A stretch of 64,000 nt of DNA from Anthracocystis setariae (taxonomy: Eukaryota; Basidiomycota; Ustilaginomycetes; Ustilaginales; Ustilaginaceae), in contig CAKMXJ010000008.1 in assembly GCA_928724745.1 (NCBI GenBank), positions 248,001 to 312,000 on the forward strand, written 5' to 3'. The notes below the pieces were generated by a model. The model searched no databases. It was given only the letters and a program-made list of their open reading frames with translations, and had not been told where the DNA came from. A program made the position numbers and the translations under genes. Positions 17,586-27,713 of this stretch are shown piece after piece; position 1 is the stretch's first letter, and the number at the start of each line of letters is the position of its first letter.

Positions 17586-18547
17586 CTCATGTGGAATAAT
17601 CCAGATCTGAAAAGCACAACAACCACAACAGCTTGACCAATTCCAACAACTTCAACATCTTCGATATCTTGGTCAACGAAAACGAACCACAACTTCGACA
17701 CATCCTCCCTCTGATCTGTTCGCTATTTCTCAAACCGCTTCCACGAGACTTCCACGTCGAGAAATGCATCCAGAATCAGGCTCACAGATGGTGGCTGTAT
17801 GCCACACTTTGGTGCCGTTCGGCAGCCTCAGAAGTTCGCGTGGCCTCCCAAAGCGAATGCGTCAGACCGTGCACCGTGTTGTTGCTAATCCGCATCGATT
17901 GGACAGGCATTGTTTCTTGATCTCACAGATGCATGTACTTATCAGTGGAATTCAGTGTTGTCTTTCTGTACCCTTTCTTGCCAGGCATGACGCTAGAAAG
18001 CGCGCAAAGTCTGCCCTGTACCGGTACGTGTCCATGAATTGCGCTTCGAAAGTTGCACATGTCGGGAGAACGTCATCGTGGAGGTTGACAGCTGAATTAT
18101 GTGCTCGACCTGCATGCTTAGTTCGCAGCTTATTATACTCTGCCTGCTGACATCGAAAGTTTGTTGCGGCTAGTCTACGTTGGTGGCGACCATATGACTG
18201 GCCGAAGCGAGCGAACGGCAAGTCGGTGCATCGAAGGATACAACGTCTGGTGCGTGCGTTTATGTTGCCGTCCTGTTTCCCCGTTGCGCACAACGGCTAT
18301 GTAATTGTGGAGGACCCTTTTTGTACGTCCAGAAACAAGTTTCAAAGTCCGTGCGCTTCGGAGCGAGAGACAGAAGCCTACAAAAAGTCAAACGAGCTGA
18401 TGCTTATGTAGACCCTTCTTATCGTCTTGCTCCATCATCTGAGAGCAGATCCACTCCACGAACCGCAACAAGTCGCTCTATACTTGGGACGTTCTGGAAC
18501 ATCGATACGTCGAGCTGTCCTTCACCTTTAATCTTGACATTGCAAGC
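17586..18547. other. Intergenic, 0.96 kb, no supported gene
   Basis: 3' flank of the oxidase and 5' region of the amidase. Short frames on both strands show no recognisable motif. Confidence 0.6.
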
Positions 18548-20191
18548 ATGTCTACCTGGCAACAAGTCGCTGAGGCTAAGCGCAACGAACGCGAGAGGTT
18601 GATCCCCTCGGAGTACAAAGTCGCTGGCGAAGCGCTACCTCCGATCAGCACTGCTTCGGTGGTAGACTTTCCACGCACGTGTGGTATCCTGTCGGAGCGT
18701 GAAGTCGAGATCACGGAGACAGATGACGTGTCTGAGCTGCTCTCGAAGCTCGCCAAGGGTCACTATACAGCTGCCGAGACGCTCGAGGCTTTTATCAAGA
18801 GGACGTGCATTGCACACCAGCTAGTCAATCCTCTCACCGAAATCTACTTTCAAGAAGCGAGGAAGCTCGCTGCAGAGCTGGATGCCGAACTCAAGTCGAC
18901 CGGTAAACCTCGAGGCCCACTCCATGGATTGCCCATGTCGGTCAAGGATCAGTTCCAGATCAAAGGCTTGGACGCTACGATCGGCTACATCAGCTATGCG
19001 AACAAACCGTCGAACTCGGACTCGGTGCTGGTCGAATTGATCAAGAGGGCGGGTGCGGTGCCGTTTGTCAAGACGAATCTTCCTCAGACCATCATGTATT
19101 CCGAGACATCGAACCAGCTGTGGGGCACGACGCTAAACCCACACAACCGGACGCTGCATCCCGGTGGGTCGAGCGGAGGTGAAGGCGCGTTGGTGGCGAT
19201 CAAGGGCTCGCCATTGGGCGTGGGTACGGACGTGGGTGGCTCCGTGAGGATTCCAGCCGCGTTGTGTGGCATCTTTGGCTTACGACCGTGCTCACATCGG
19301 TTCCCCTATGAAGGAGCGGTCAACTCGCTGGTAGGTCAAATTACGATTCCATCGGTGTTGGGCCCAATGAGTCGGTCTCTTTCCGGGTTGATCGAATTCT
19401 CGAGGGCGGTTCTTGCTCAACAGCCTTGGCTGCTCGACCCTCAAACTCCATCGATCCCTTGGAACGAGGAACGCTTCCAGCGGGCACGTACACAGAACAA
19501 GCTCAACATTGGGGTCATGTGGCACGACGGACACGTCAAAGCATCACCTCCGTTTGAGCGCGCTATCAAAGAGGTGCTGTCGTCGCTCTCTGGTCATGAC
19601 GTGATCGACTTTGAACCGTACCAGACGCAGGAAGCATCGTCGATCCTGATTGACGCGTTCTGCGCGGATGGCGGCAAGGACATTGAAGCGGCGATCGCGC
19701 CGCTCAAAGAGCCTCTGGGCCCATGCCTGTCCGGGGTAGGTCAGCGCGAACACACGGCATTCGAGGTGTGGCAGGCCAACAAGCGTAAACTCGCGTTCCA
19801 GAAGGCGTATCTGGATCATTGGAACGCAACGTCTGAGCGCACGAAGGACGGTCGACCTATCGACATTCTGATTGTACCCGGCATGGCGTATACTGCGGTG
19901 CCTCCGAACAGCGATATCTACGTGATGTATACGGGCATTTTCAATGTGGTCGACTACCCAGCAGTGGTACTGCCGATCACCAAGGTGGACGTCAAGGTGG
20001 ATGGGCAGGTCAAGAGGAGCGGAGATTGGCTTTCGGAGGACGACGAAAAATGGCACAAGAAGTGGGATGCTGAAGCACAGATCAATGCTCCCGTGGGGAT
20101 TCAGATCGTGGGTCGAAGGTATGAGGAGGAGTCAGTGCTGGGATATGCTGAACAGATTTGGGAGGCCGTGACTGCTTGCAAGAACAAGTGA
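18548..20191 (+). CDS. Amidase-signature family hydrolase (fungal acetamidase/FAAH-like)
   Basis: 547 residues, intronless. It has the Ser-cisSer-Lys triad of the amidase signature family: Lys133 in MSVKDQF, Ser208 in the PGGSSGGEGALVA motif, and the nucleophile Ser232 in GTDVGGSVRIPA. The spacing 75 and 24 residues equals that of mammalian FAAH (K142, S217, S241). The family hydrolyses carboxamides, and fungal relatives include acetamidase AmdS and fatty acid amide hydrolases; the actual substrate is unknown. No signal peptide or membrane segment is evident, so it is probably cytosolic. The C-terminal INAPVGIQIVGRRYEEE is the conserved family end. Confidence 0.92.
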   Translation: MSTWQQVAEAKRNERERLIPSEYKVAGEALPPISTASVVDFPRTCGILSEREVEITETDDVSELLSKLAKGHYTAAETLEAFIKRTCIAHQLVNPLTEIYFQEARKLAAELDAELKSTGKPRGPLHGLPMSVKDQFQIKGLDATIGYISYANKPSNSDSVLVELIKRAGAVPFVKTNLPQTIMYSETSNQLWGTTLNPHNRTLHPGGSSGGEGALVAIKGSPLGVGTDVGGSVRIPAALCGIFGLRPCSHRFPYEGAVNSLVGQITIPSVLGPMSRSLSGLIEFSRAVLAQQPWLLDPQTPSIPWNEERFQRARTQNKLNIGVMWHDGHVKASPPFERAIKEVLSSLSGHDVIDFEPYQTQEASSILIDAFCADGGKDIEAAIAPLKEPLGPCLSGVGQREHTAFEVWQANKRKLAFQKAYLDHWNATSERTKDGRPIDILIVPGMAYTAVPPNSDIYVMYTGIFNVVDYPAVVLPITKVDVKVDGQVKRSGDWLSEDDEKWHKKWDAEAQINAPVGIQIVGRRYEEESVLGYAEQIWEAVTACKNK

Positions 20192-21159
20192 GCTGCTAGC
20201 TGGCCACCGATCGTACAGAGTTGTACTGTACTGTACTGTACTGTGCTGTGCAATTTTGTATCGTAAAAGACAGAACAGACCAGGCTTGCTACCATCGACA
20301 AAAAGGGCTTCTCTGACATGTCGAGATGGATGCGTGCGTGGTGTGGACTGGGACTGAAGTCAACCAAGTTCGAGAATCTCACACAATTAATTAATTACCC
20401 AATTCTGTGATTTTCAAGTGATGGTGAAAGAATCACGTGATACAGAGGCGCGCGGTGTTGGTCTCTGGCGGATGTTAGCTTTGCGCGTTTGTTGATTTGG
20501 ATGGGAAAGTGAGAAACTGAAGAAGAAAAATTGACGGCAGCAAACGCACAGAGAGAGTAAGTCGCTCAGACTCGCTCGGTTGGACTGTGACTGTCAAAGA
20601 AACGAGTGGACATGGCATGGAGAACGAGTTGGGCTTTCAGTTGCATTTGCACGGAGCTCGAGTGAGAGTCGACTTCGGTCAAGCAGTCGGCTCAGAACAT
20701 GCAGCTGGGACACTTTCCATCCACTTGTCACTCGTCTGCAAGCAGCTTTCTGTGTAGCGAGACAGAGACAGAGACGTCGGTGTCGCTCTCACATCGTGCT
20801 CTGCTCCATTCCCGTCAGCTCTCTTTCTCTAGATTGATGCAAGGCAATGTGTTCTTGGCCATCCTCAGCATTCTTGATCGTATCCACACTCTTGCTCTCC
20901 TTCAGTCTCTAGACCATAGCTCGACCTTGGCCAGCCCTCTGCACGACACTCCCCAATCCCGATTGTCAGGTATCCTCTAGACATTGTCATCTCTTCATTC
21001 ACAAGCAAGAGAGTCGTAGAAACATGCATCCATCTCGACTTTTCTAAGTCATCCAGTCGAGCAACCACCATCTTTGATCCCGAAACGCGAGCATACACCA
21101 TCTTTGCGATCCCCTTTCTCGCCCAACCTCGCCTCGCCTGGTGGCAATTTCACACCGAC
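20192..21159. other. Intergenic, 0.97 kb: amidase 3' flank and MPS1 upstream region
   Basis: A (TGTAC) run lies at about 20222-20247, directly after the amidase stop. A perfect E-box palindrome is at 20432-20441 (listed separately). Downstream the DNA becomes C/T-rich, as expected for the MPS1 leader. No supported gene. Confidence 0.6.
20432..20441. promoter_or_regulatory. ATCACGTGAT palindrome (CACGTG E-box)
   Basis: A perfect 10-bp palindrome around CACGTG, of the kind bound by fungal bHLH factors of the Cbf1 or SREBP type. It lies 240 bp after the amidase stop and about 720 bp before the MPS1 ATG, so its target is unclear. The match is seen; function is inferred. Confidence 0.35.
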
Positions 21160-23950
21160 ATGACCGCCGTATCTCGATACAACGACTTGCCGCCATCCAC
21201 GCCGGTCTTGCGTCGATCGTTTCGACATGGCGGCGCCATCTCAGAGCAAACTCCTAGTGATAGGGCCAATGCAACCATTGGCGACAGTCCACTCCCACCC
21301 GCCCCTGTCAGTCACTTCCTCGGCGAAGCAGAGACCCAGCCAGAGCACCTACCCGAACCACTGCCGACCGTGCATGCTAGAGCACGTCCATATACGATCT
21401 CAGCAGAGGCACAGAGAGAGGTCCATTCTGACCCATACGACGATTCACCGGGAACTGGACGACGAGCTGCTCCAGTAGCTTCGCATCGAGACGAACTGCA
21501 GCATTTGAGAGCGACAAGTCTCTTCCGCGAGGTTCAGAATCAGGAGCCCATCACTCGCTCCTCGCCTTTCGCTTCCAATGCAGGCTATCAACACGACGAG
21601 CCGAGGTCCAAAAGCTCACCACCCTCGCGCAAACCAGCACGCCACGTAGATCACATCGAACGCGCTTCACCCGAGTCCATGCCTCAAACCATTCTGCCAA
21701 CCAGGACGAGGAGCAATGACAAGCCGGATGAGGAAGAGGACGAAAAGAAGGTGCGCTATGCACCCATCGAGGAACGTGCGTCGGTCAAGCGCGACACGCC
21801 GGACGACGCTGGTTCAAGAGCAGCATCATCGAGTGCACAGCCAGCTATCGGATACCGCACCCCGGCCATGGCTGGTCGAGCTCTTCGTTCGGCTGCTACC
21901 GCCGCACCCGCTACTGCACAGAGAAGTGCAGCCAGGAGCCTACGCACACTCACACGATCCTCCAACCGACATCCACCAGCGAGAAGGGTGGTCAGAAGGT
22001 ACTCGGATGACGAGGACGACGAGCTAGATGAAGAGGACAAGCGAGAAGAAAAGAACAGGAAGGAAGCGCAAAGTACAAGCCCGGAAAACGCCCAAGAACG
22101 TCCTTCGCGACACGATCAAGATGGCAGTTCCAATTCCGGTTCGGGCTCAGGGTACGGCTCGGGACCAGGCGCACTTCCACGTTCGATCGAGGCTGTCGAA
22201 CGTGCAGACCGTCGCTTCTTGCCATACGGCTATGATGTGCAAAAGGAAAAGATCAGGGCCGAAATGATGGAGAGGGCATCGCTCGTGCGTTCACCAAGTC
22301 CTCCACCTCGACCAGCGGCTGTAGCGACAGATGATCCGGACTACGAAATGCAACCTCCGCCACCTCGACGCAACGAAGCGTATCCTCTCGCGAGGAGAGC
22401 AATGCTCGAGCCAACGGCTGACGGTGCCAATGGCTCAATTCATCCGACCAAGGGCCAAGCAGAGGCGATCCACAACTTCCTGGCATCCAACATCGCTGCG
22501 CCGACCGATCCCATGGCGCATCGTCGACTGGTACCTGTTGCATCCAACGAGCTTCGAGCCGCTCAACGACCGGCTGAGCTCCACCACGACGATATGCTTC
22601 GTGCCGCGGTGGCACCTGACGTCTCGATCCCAGCCAGTGCCGAAGCGGACAACGAGCCGGCAGAGGAAGGTGGGTGCCGACTCTACTCTGAGATCCGACA
22701 CGAGTCGATCTGGGCGGAAACCACACGGCAGATGCAGAAGCCGCTTGCGCAACATGAACGCTTCCAGAAGGAGATCGCTGGATCGACGCGATTCGTCAAG
22801 ATGCCCGGCTTCAAATTCCATCGTAAGCAGCTCAACAAGGGTGGATTTTCATTAGTGCATCTGCTGCGCGGGCCGGCTTGTGAGAAGGTGCGCAATGCCG
22901 AGACCAAGGCGATCGAAGAATTGCCAGTGCCCGAGGAGCAACAGGCGTTTTTTGCGCTCAAGCAGGTGGATCTGAAGCAGATCGAATCCGAACAGGACAA
23001 GTTGGATCTGATTGCCGAAGCCAACTTGCTTCGAACGCTGAGCGACCTCGAGGGGGCGGGGACGTATCTGTTGCGGTACTTTGGACATCATGTGTCGATA
23101 GACCGAAGCGGTGTTCCGGACAAGTTGAGGATCTTGATGGAGTTGGGTGAGAGCGATTTCGGCACGTTGCTGGCGCAGCAAGCACCATTGCCGAGGGAGG
23201 CTATTGCGCATTACTTCCGCGAAATGCTCGAGGCGGTTCATTTCATCCACGAGGCGAATCTGGTTCATGCGGATCTCAAGCCAGCCAACTTCCTGATGGT
23301 CGATAACAGGATCAAGCTGATCGACTTTGGTATCTCGAAAAAGATCCCCAAGGGTACGGTGCACATTTCGCGAGAGGCGATCATCGGGACGCCGAATTAC
23401 ATGGCTCCCGAAGCGATCAAGATCGCACGTGCAAAGGGGAGGAGGGTGTACAAGGCGGGCAAGCCGAGTGATGTTTGGTCGTTGGGATGCATTCTGTATC
23501 AGATGATTTGGGGGAGGCCACCTTTTGACCGTGTTCCCGCCAACAGGAAGTTAGAGGCGATCGTTGATCCCGACCACGAGATTGCGTGGAATAGGTTCAG
23601 GGATCCGAGGTATCCGGAGCGGATGGAGGTGGATGATGAACTGTTAGATTGCGTCCAAGCGGCTCTTCGATATGGTAGCGAGGAGAGGGCGACGATTCCG
23701 GAGCTATTGAAGCATCCATTTTTGAGGAAGTACGCACCGGAAGAGGAGAGGATGGAGGAGGTGCAGGAGGTGGATCTGAACGAGACGATTACGATCTCGA
23801 GGGGGACGTTGAGGAATTTGGTGGCAAGGATCAGGACGTTGGCGCTGCAGCAGGAGTTGACCGAGGAAAACGTGATCGAGAGGGCGGATCTACTCTTCCT
23901 CAACCTTCAACAGCAACAGCAGCAGCAGCAACAACAACAACAGCAACAGC

Positions 23951-23995
<45 letters not shown>

Positions 23996-23997
23996 AA
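21160..23997 (+). CDS. MPS1: Dual-specificity kinase Mps1/TTK (spindle assembly checkpoint, spindle pole duplication)
   Basis: 945 residues, intronless. The first about 540 residues are low-complexity and charged. The kinase domain spans about 550-865: a Gly-rich loop (LNKGGFSLVHLL), catalytic Lys in FALKQVDL, catalytic loop LVHADLKPANFLM, LIDFGISKKI as the DFG segment, and GTPNYMAPEAIK followed by a long insert before SDVWSLGCILYQMIWGRPPF. HADLKPANFL (not HRD), GISKKI and the DPDHEI stretch are particular to Mps1 among kinases. It phosphorylates kinetochore Knl1/Spc105 to recruit Bub proteins. The protein ends in about 29 consecutive glutamines running into the stop codon, which is unusual for this family. 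The start sits in good context and begins the Pro/Ser-rich N-terminus. Confidence 0.93.
23908..23994 (+). repeat. CAA/CAG trinucleotide run encoding C-terminal polyglutamine
   Basis: 29 Gln codons, mixed CAG/CAA at first and then a pure run of about 16 CAA, ending directly at TAA. The pure CAA part is a probable hypervariable microsatellite. Confidence 0.95.
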
Positions 23998-25086
23998 CAA
24001 CAGTTACAGCACTAGGACCCCTGTCGCTGTCGATCGTCAAGTCAAGGGACGGAAGATGTCAACCCCAAAACACAAACACAGATACAAACACATATTCGCG
24101 AGTTTGGTTTGTGGCCAGCTTCCGTCGACATGGAGCTGCCCAACACAGCAACATTTTTTGTTGCGGTCGACTCGGATTTCGCTTACATACAGTTCATTCA
24201 TGGTTTCGTTCGTTCATTCATTGATTCGTTCATCAGTTGCGGTATTCTTCATCATCCTGGAACGGTACTTTGTTACGCATAAAGACGAGGCTGCCAAGGT
24301 GGTGGTGAGAAAGTCGGAGAGCAATGTGAGCATGAGCAAGTGTGGAATTTGTTCGAGGACTTTTACTAACATCGAATATCTCGAAAAAAAAGGAAGGGCG
24401 ATAAATGTGAGTCTGGAAGCTGAGTGAAGTTGACCGAAGGAAAGGGAAACAGAAAGAGACAGAGAAAAGGTACGGACAGCGTTGACCATGGCTGAGTTGA
24501 CAAGCGCCACGTCCACCACCCAACACACGGCGGCTGACGGCGGCGACCATTGTGAACAGTCGCGGGTCCAAGCTCACGGCGCACTTGCCAACAACACAAG
24601 CAAGTTGGTCTGGCATCTCGACAACAGCCTTGCATCGTCCGCATTTGCTCCCTCCCTTCCACAGATACCCCCCCCCCCCCCCCATCCATCATCGGCATCC
24701 TACATCCATCTCAGACCTCTACATTCATCCCCATCACTCACTTGCCACGCTCAGTCTCACATAGTAAGTGTTCGCTTCAACCCAAAGGTCTCGTGTGAGG
24801 GTCGACCCCGCCCATGGCCAACCCTACCACCACATCGGATAGCGACGGGCGACACTCGTATGATGATCACAACCTCTTCACTTTCACAAATACATGTTAG
24901 ACTGCTTAGTCAAATCGTGCAGAGAAGAAGCATTCTGATCCGTCCCACGTCGCCATCCCCACCAATTCACCCAACCCAACCCCGACTCGAGAAAACGTTG
25001 AACGGAACAGCAGCTGACCCTACTCACCCTGCACTGTACTCCATCTGCTCACGTTCTCGTTGCAACAGATCAGAGCCCCACACGCG
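23998..25086. other. Intergenic, 1.1 kb: MPS1 3' flank and SGT2 5' region
   Basis: Contains a poly-C tract (about 24667-24683) and C/T-rich DNA before SGT2. A 245-codon frame at 24482-25219 overlaps SGT2 in another frame and is composed of leader-like Pro/Ser/His codons; I do not regard it as a gene. Confidence 0.6.
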
Positions 25087-26166
25087 ATGTCTTCAAGTCA
25101 AACACACTTGGCGTACGCCGTGGCTCAATGGCTTCAGCAGACGTCATCCACAGCTTCAGCTGATCAGAAGTCCAAGCTCGAATCCGCAGCAAAGTCCGTT
25201 TCGGAAGCGTTCGGCGTAGACACCTCCTCGACCTCCCAACAGACTCAATACGGTTCCGGTCCGGGTCTCCAAGCCATCTTTGACATCTTCCTCAAGACGC
25301 AAGCCAAGATGGCCCCTACCCCCGCTTCCGCCTCCTCTACATCCGCTCCCGCCACGTCCTCAGCCTCTTCCTCGACTGCTGCTCCTTCCGATGACGACCT
25401 CGCCAAGGCCGAACAGCTCAAGGCAGAAGGCAACAAGGCCATGTCTGCAAAGGACTACGGTGCCGCCATCGAAGCGTACGGCAAGGCGATCGAGCTCAAC
25501 CCCAACTCGCCCGTCTACTACTCGAACCGAGCCGCTGCCTTCTCGCAGATCGGTCAGCACGATCAGGCCATCGACGATGCCAAGCAGGCGAGCAAGATCG
25601 ACCCCAAGTTCGGCAAGGCGTACAGCCGACTCGGACACGCTCTCTTCTCGTCAGGCAGGTACGACGAAGCCGTCGAGGCTTACCAAAAGGGTGTCGAGGT
25701 AGACCCCTCCAACGAGGTGCTCAAGAAAGGTCTCGCCGCATCCAAGGAGCAGGTGTCTTCGTCGTCGTCTTCCACCTCGGCCAGCGCTGGTGCAGGCTCT
25801 GCCTCTCGCGACGCTGTCTCGGCGCCAGCCGCTGATGCCGGTGCCGGTGCCGGTGGATTCCCTGGCTTCGGTGGAGCTGGAGGTATGCCTGACCTGGCAT
25901 CGATGATGAACAACCCTATGATTGCTCAGATGGCGCAAAACCTGATGAGCAACCCAGACAGCTTGGCGCAGTTGATGAACAACCCAATGTTGAGGCAGGC
26001 CGCAGAGAGGTTCGGCCAGGGTGGAGGAATGCCCGATATGAGTTCCATGATGAACGATCCCGCATTGAGGGATATGGCCAGGAACTTTATGGGCGGTGCA
26101 GGTGGCGCTGGTGGCGCTGGAGGTGCTGGCAGAGGAGGAAATAACAACAACAACATGTATGGTTAG
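25087..26166 (+). CDS. SGT2: Small glutamine-rich TPR co-chaperone Sgt2/SGTA
   Basis: Receives tail-anchored membrane proteins after synthesis and hands them to the GET pathway; it binds Hsp70/Hsp90 C-termini through its TPRs. 359 residues. An N-terminal dimerisation region (LAYAVAQWLQQ ... SVSEAFGV) is followed by an Ala/Ser/Pro linker. Three TPRs lie at about 125-230 (AEQLKAEGNKAM, NPNSPVYYSNRAAAFSQI, DPKFGKAYSRLGHALF). The C-terminus is Met/Asn/Gly-rich with STI1-like NNPM and NNPML motifs, the client-binding part. I chose the ATG at 25087 because the upstream in-frame extension begins at a TTG and the N-terminal motif starts here. Confidence 0.95.
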   Translation: MSSSQTHLAYAVAQWLQQTSSTASADQKSKLESAAKSVSEAFGVDTSSTSQQTQYGSGPGLQAIFDIFLKTQAKMAPTPASASSTSAPATSSASSSTAAPSDDDLAKAEQLKAEGNKAMSAKDYGAAIEAYGKAIELNPNSPVYYSNRAAAFSQIGQHDQAIDDAKQASKIDPKFGKAYSRLGHALFSSGRYDEAVEAYQKGVEVDPSNEVLKKGLAASKEQVSSSSSSTSASAGAGSASRDAVSAPAADAGAGAGGFPGFGGAGGMPDLASMMNNPMIAQMAQNLMSNPDSLAQLMNNPMLRQAAERFGQGGGMPDMSSMMNDPALRDMARNFMGGAGGAGGAGGAGRGGNNNNNMYG

Positions 26167-26535
26167 ATAGGTGGGCCGAGCCACATGGTCGGTCAAGTCT
26201 TGATATCCTTTTTTTAACACATTCGGACCCTTTGAGAATGTTCGTGTGAGTGGGTTCAGTGTTTCAGTGTGCATTTCGGATGCGGTCGAAGTCAATGTTG
26301 ATCCAGGTTGCAAGTGAGCATCTATATGGAGAGTACTGTAGGCATCGATGGCAGAGAACAGAAGGGTTGGTGTGATGCGAACCAAAGAAAGTGGATAGTA
26401 AGTAGGGTCATGTGGAGGCGACGAGTTTGTTAAGGGAACAAGACGCTATGCCGACATTTTCTCGGTGACTTTGGCTTGCCTTTTGCTTCTTGAAGCTGTG
26501 CCATCATTTGTCGCATTGGCGCTCAACTCATCAGT
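26167..26535. other. Intergenic, 0.37 kb, no supported gene
   Basis: SGT2 3' flank and the short promoter of the MOCS2A gene. No notable element seen. Confidence 0.6.
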
Positions 26536-26890
26536 ATGTCTGGTAAGTTGGTATCGAAGCGTCTCTCTGTTGGCGATCGATAGCTAACGGCGCTCATCTT
26601 GTTCTTGATCTGCAGGTGGGGATAGCATCAAGGTGTACTACTTTGCCTCTGTACGCACTACCATTGGACGATCTTTCGACGTCTTCTCTCTACCCTCGAC
26701 GCCGTATGCGCTTTCGTCTTTGATCACGCTCATCTCGGATCGATACTCGGACCAGTCGCAATTGACGGCCATTCTCAATACGTGTAGGTGGAGTGTCGAT
26801 AACACGCTTATCGAACTTGACGAGATTGTACACTGGCAACTCCAGGGTGGCGAGGAAGTGGCTGCGATCCCTCCGGTCTCTGGTGGTTAA
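26536..26890 (+). CDS. MOCS2A: Molybdopterin synthase small subunit (MoaD/MOCS2A)
   Basis: Ubiquitin-fold sulfur carrier of molybdenum cofactor synthesis; its C-terminal Gly-Gly is thiocarboxylated and donates sulfur to precursor Z with the large subunit. Two exons: 26536-26542 (only ATG TCT G) and 26616-26890, with a 73-nt intron (GTAAGT ... CTGCAG). The joined start is MSGGDSIKVYYFASVR, a typical MoaD first strand. The protein has 93 residues and ends IPPVSGG, the diagnostic di-glycine at the extreme C-terminus. The next gene starts 13 nt after the stop on the same strand, which suggests a shared transcript. The tiny first exon is inferred from splice signals and frame, but without it there would be no ATG. 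Confidence 0.9.
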
Positions 26891-26903
26891 ACTGCGCAAA
26901 AAA

Positions 26904-27689
26904 ATGTCGACGCCGATTGAAATCAACCCAACAGATCAAGAGGCGGTGACGAAACCCCTCCTCCCCTCCCCGAGCCTATCCAGCTTCTCGGCACATCACT
27001 ACTCGGCAGCACCGAGCGGCGTCGACTCGAACCTCGTCATCCTCCTCCACGGTCTCGGCGACACCGACACGGGCTTCTTCACCCTCGGCAAAAGCTTGCA
27101 AAACACACTGCCGCAGACAGCGATACTCACACTACAGGCTCCACTCACAATCCCGTTCCTGGAATCTCCGCATTGGATGTGGTACACGACGTTTGACGCG
27201 TTCGGCGAGATGCTCACCAAGCCGAACCCAACACACACGGTGGAGCTGCTAGTGCAAGTGGTGCGACATTTGACCGAGACGTGTGGATGGAAGGCGAGTA
27301 GCGTGCATTTCTTCGGGTTCGGTCAGGGCGCAACTATGGCACTCGAAACTCTGGTTGCATGGACAAAGCACCACACGCAGTCGGTGGGCAGTGTAGTTTC
27401 AGTGACTGGCGAACTCGTCTCACACCCCACCCTGGGGAAGCCCTCGACTACCCCCGTTCTGCACATCTACCGATCCAGGGTTGATATCCCCAGCGAATCG
27501 ACCAAATGGTCATCGCTGCGGAAAGCAACTTTGGCTCTGTCATTTAAGCGTCTGCCTCTGGGTGCGGATGGGAGCGATGAGGCGATGATCCGAGGAAACG
27601 AGTGGGATACGGTGATGCAGTTTTGGGCAAAGTTCTTCCGCAACAGATCGTCCTGGGAACTCTCGGGCGACGCTGTCTCGCTCCAGTAA
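26904..27689 (+). CDS. Alpha/beta-hydrolase of the phospholipase/carboxylesterase (APT-like) family, catalytic Ser replaced by Gly
   Basis: 261 residues from the ATG at 26904, 13 nt after the MOCS2A stop. The fold is recognisable: SNLVILLHGLGDTDTGF is the oxyanion-hole region of acyl-protein thioesterase/LYPLA-like proteins, followed by AILTLQAPL and WMWYTTFDAFG. The nucleophile elbow, normally GFSQGG, reads FFGFGQGATMAL, so the Ser is Gly. The DNA is clear (TTC GGT CAG). A late histidine position cannot be assigned with certainty. The protein is therefore probably a non-catalytic or altered family member; some fungal homologues may share the change. An extension of the frame upstream overlaps MOCS2A but starts with GTG and is not conserved-looking. 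Confidence 0.82.
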   Translation: MSTPIEINPTDQEAVTKPLLPSPSLSSFSAHHYSAAPSGVDSNLVILLHGLGDTDTGFFTLGKSLQNTLPQTAILTLQAPLTIPFLESPHWMWYTTFDAFGEMLTKPNPTHTVELLVQVVRHLTETCGWKASSVHFFGFGQGATMALETLVAWTKHHTQSVGSVVSVTGELVSHPTLGKPSTTPVLHIYRSRVDIPSESTKWSSLRKATLALSFKRLPLGADGSDEAMIRGNEWDTVMQFWAKFFRNRSSWELSGDAVSLQ

Positions 27690-27713
27690 TTGTAATTGTA
27701 ATGGTTTGGAGCT

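Noticed and set aside
24482..25219. 245-codon plus-strand frame before SGT2
   Set aside because: Composition is that of a C-rich 5' leader and it overlaps the real SGT2 start in another frame.
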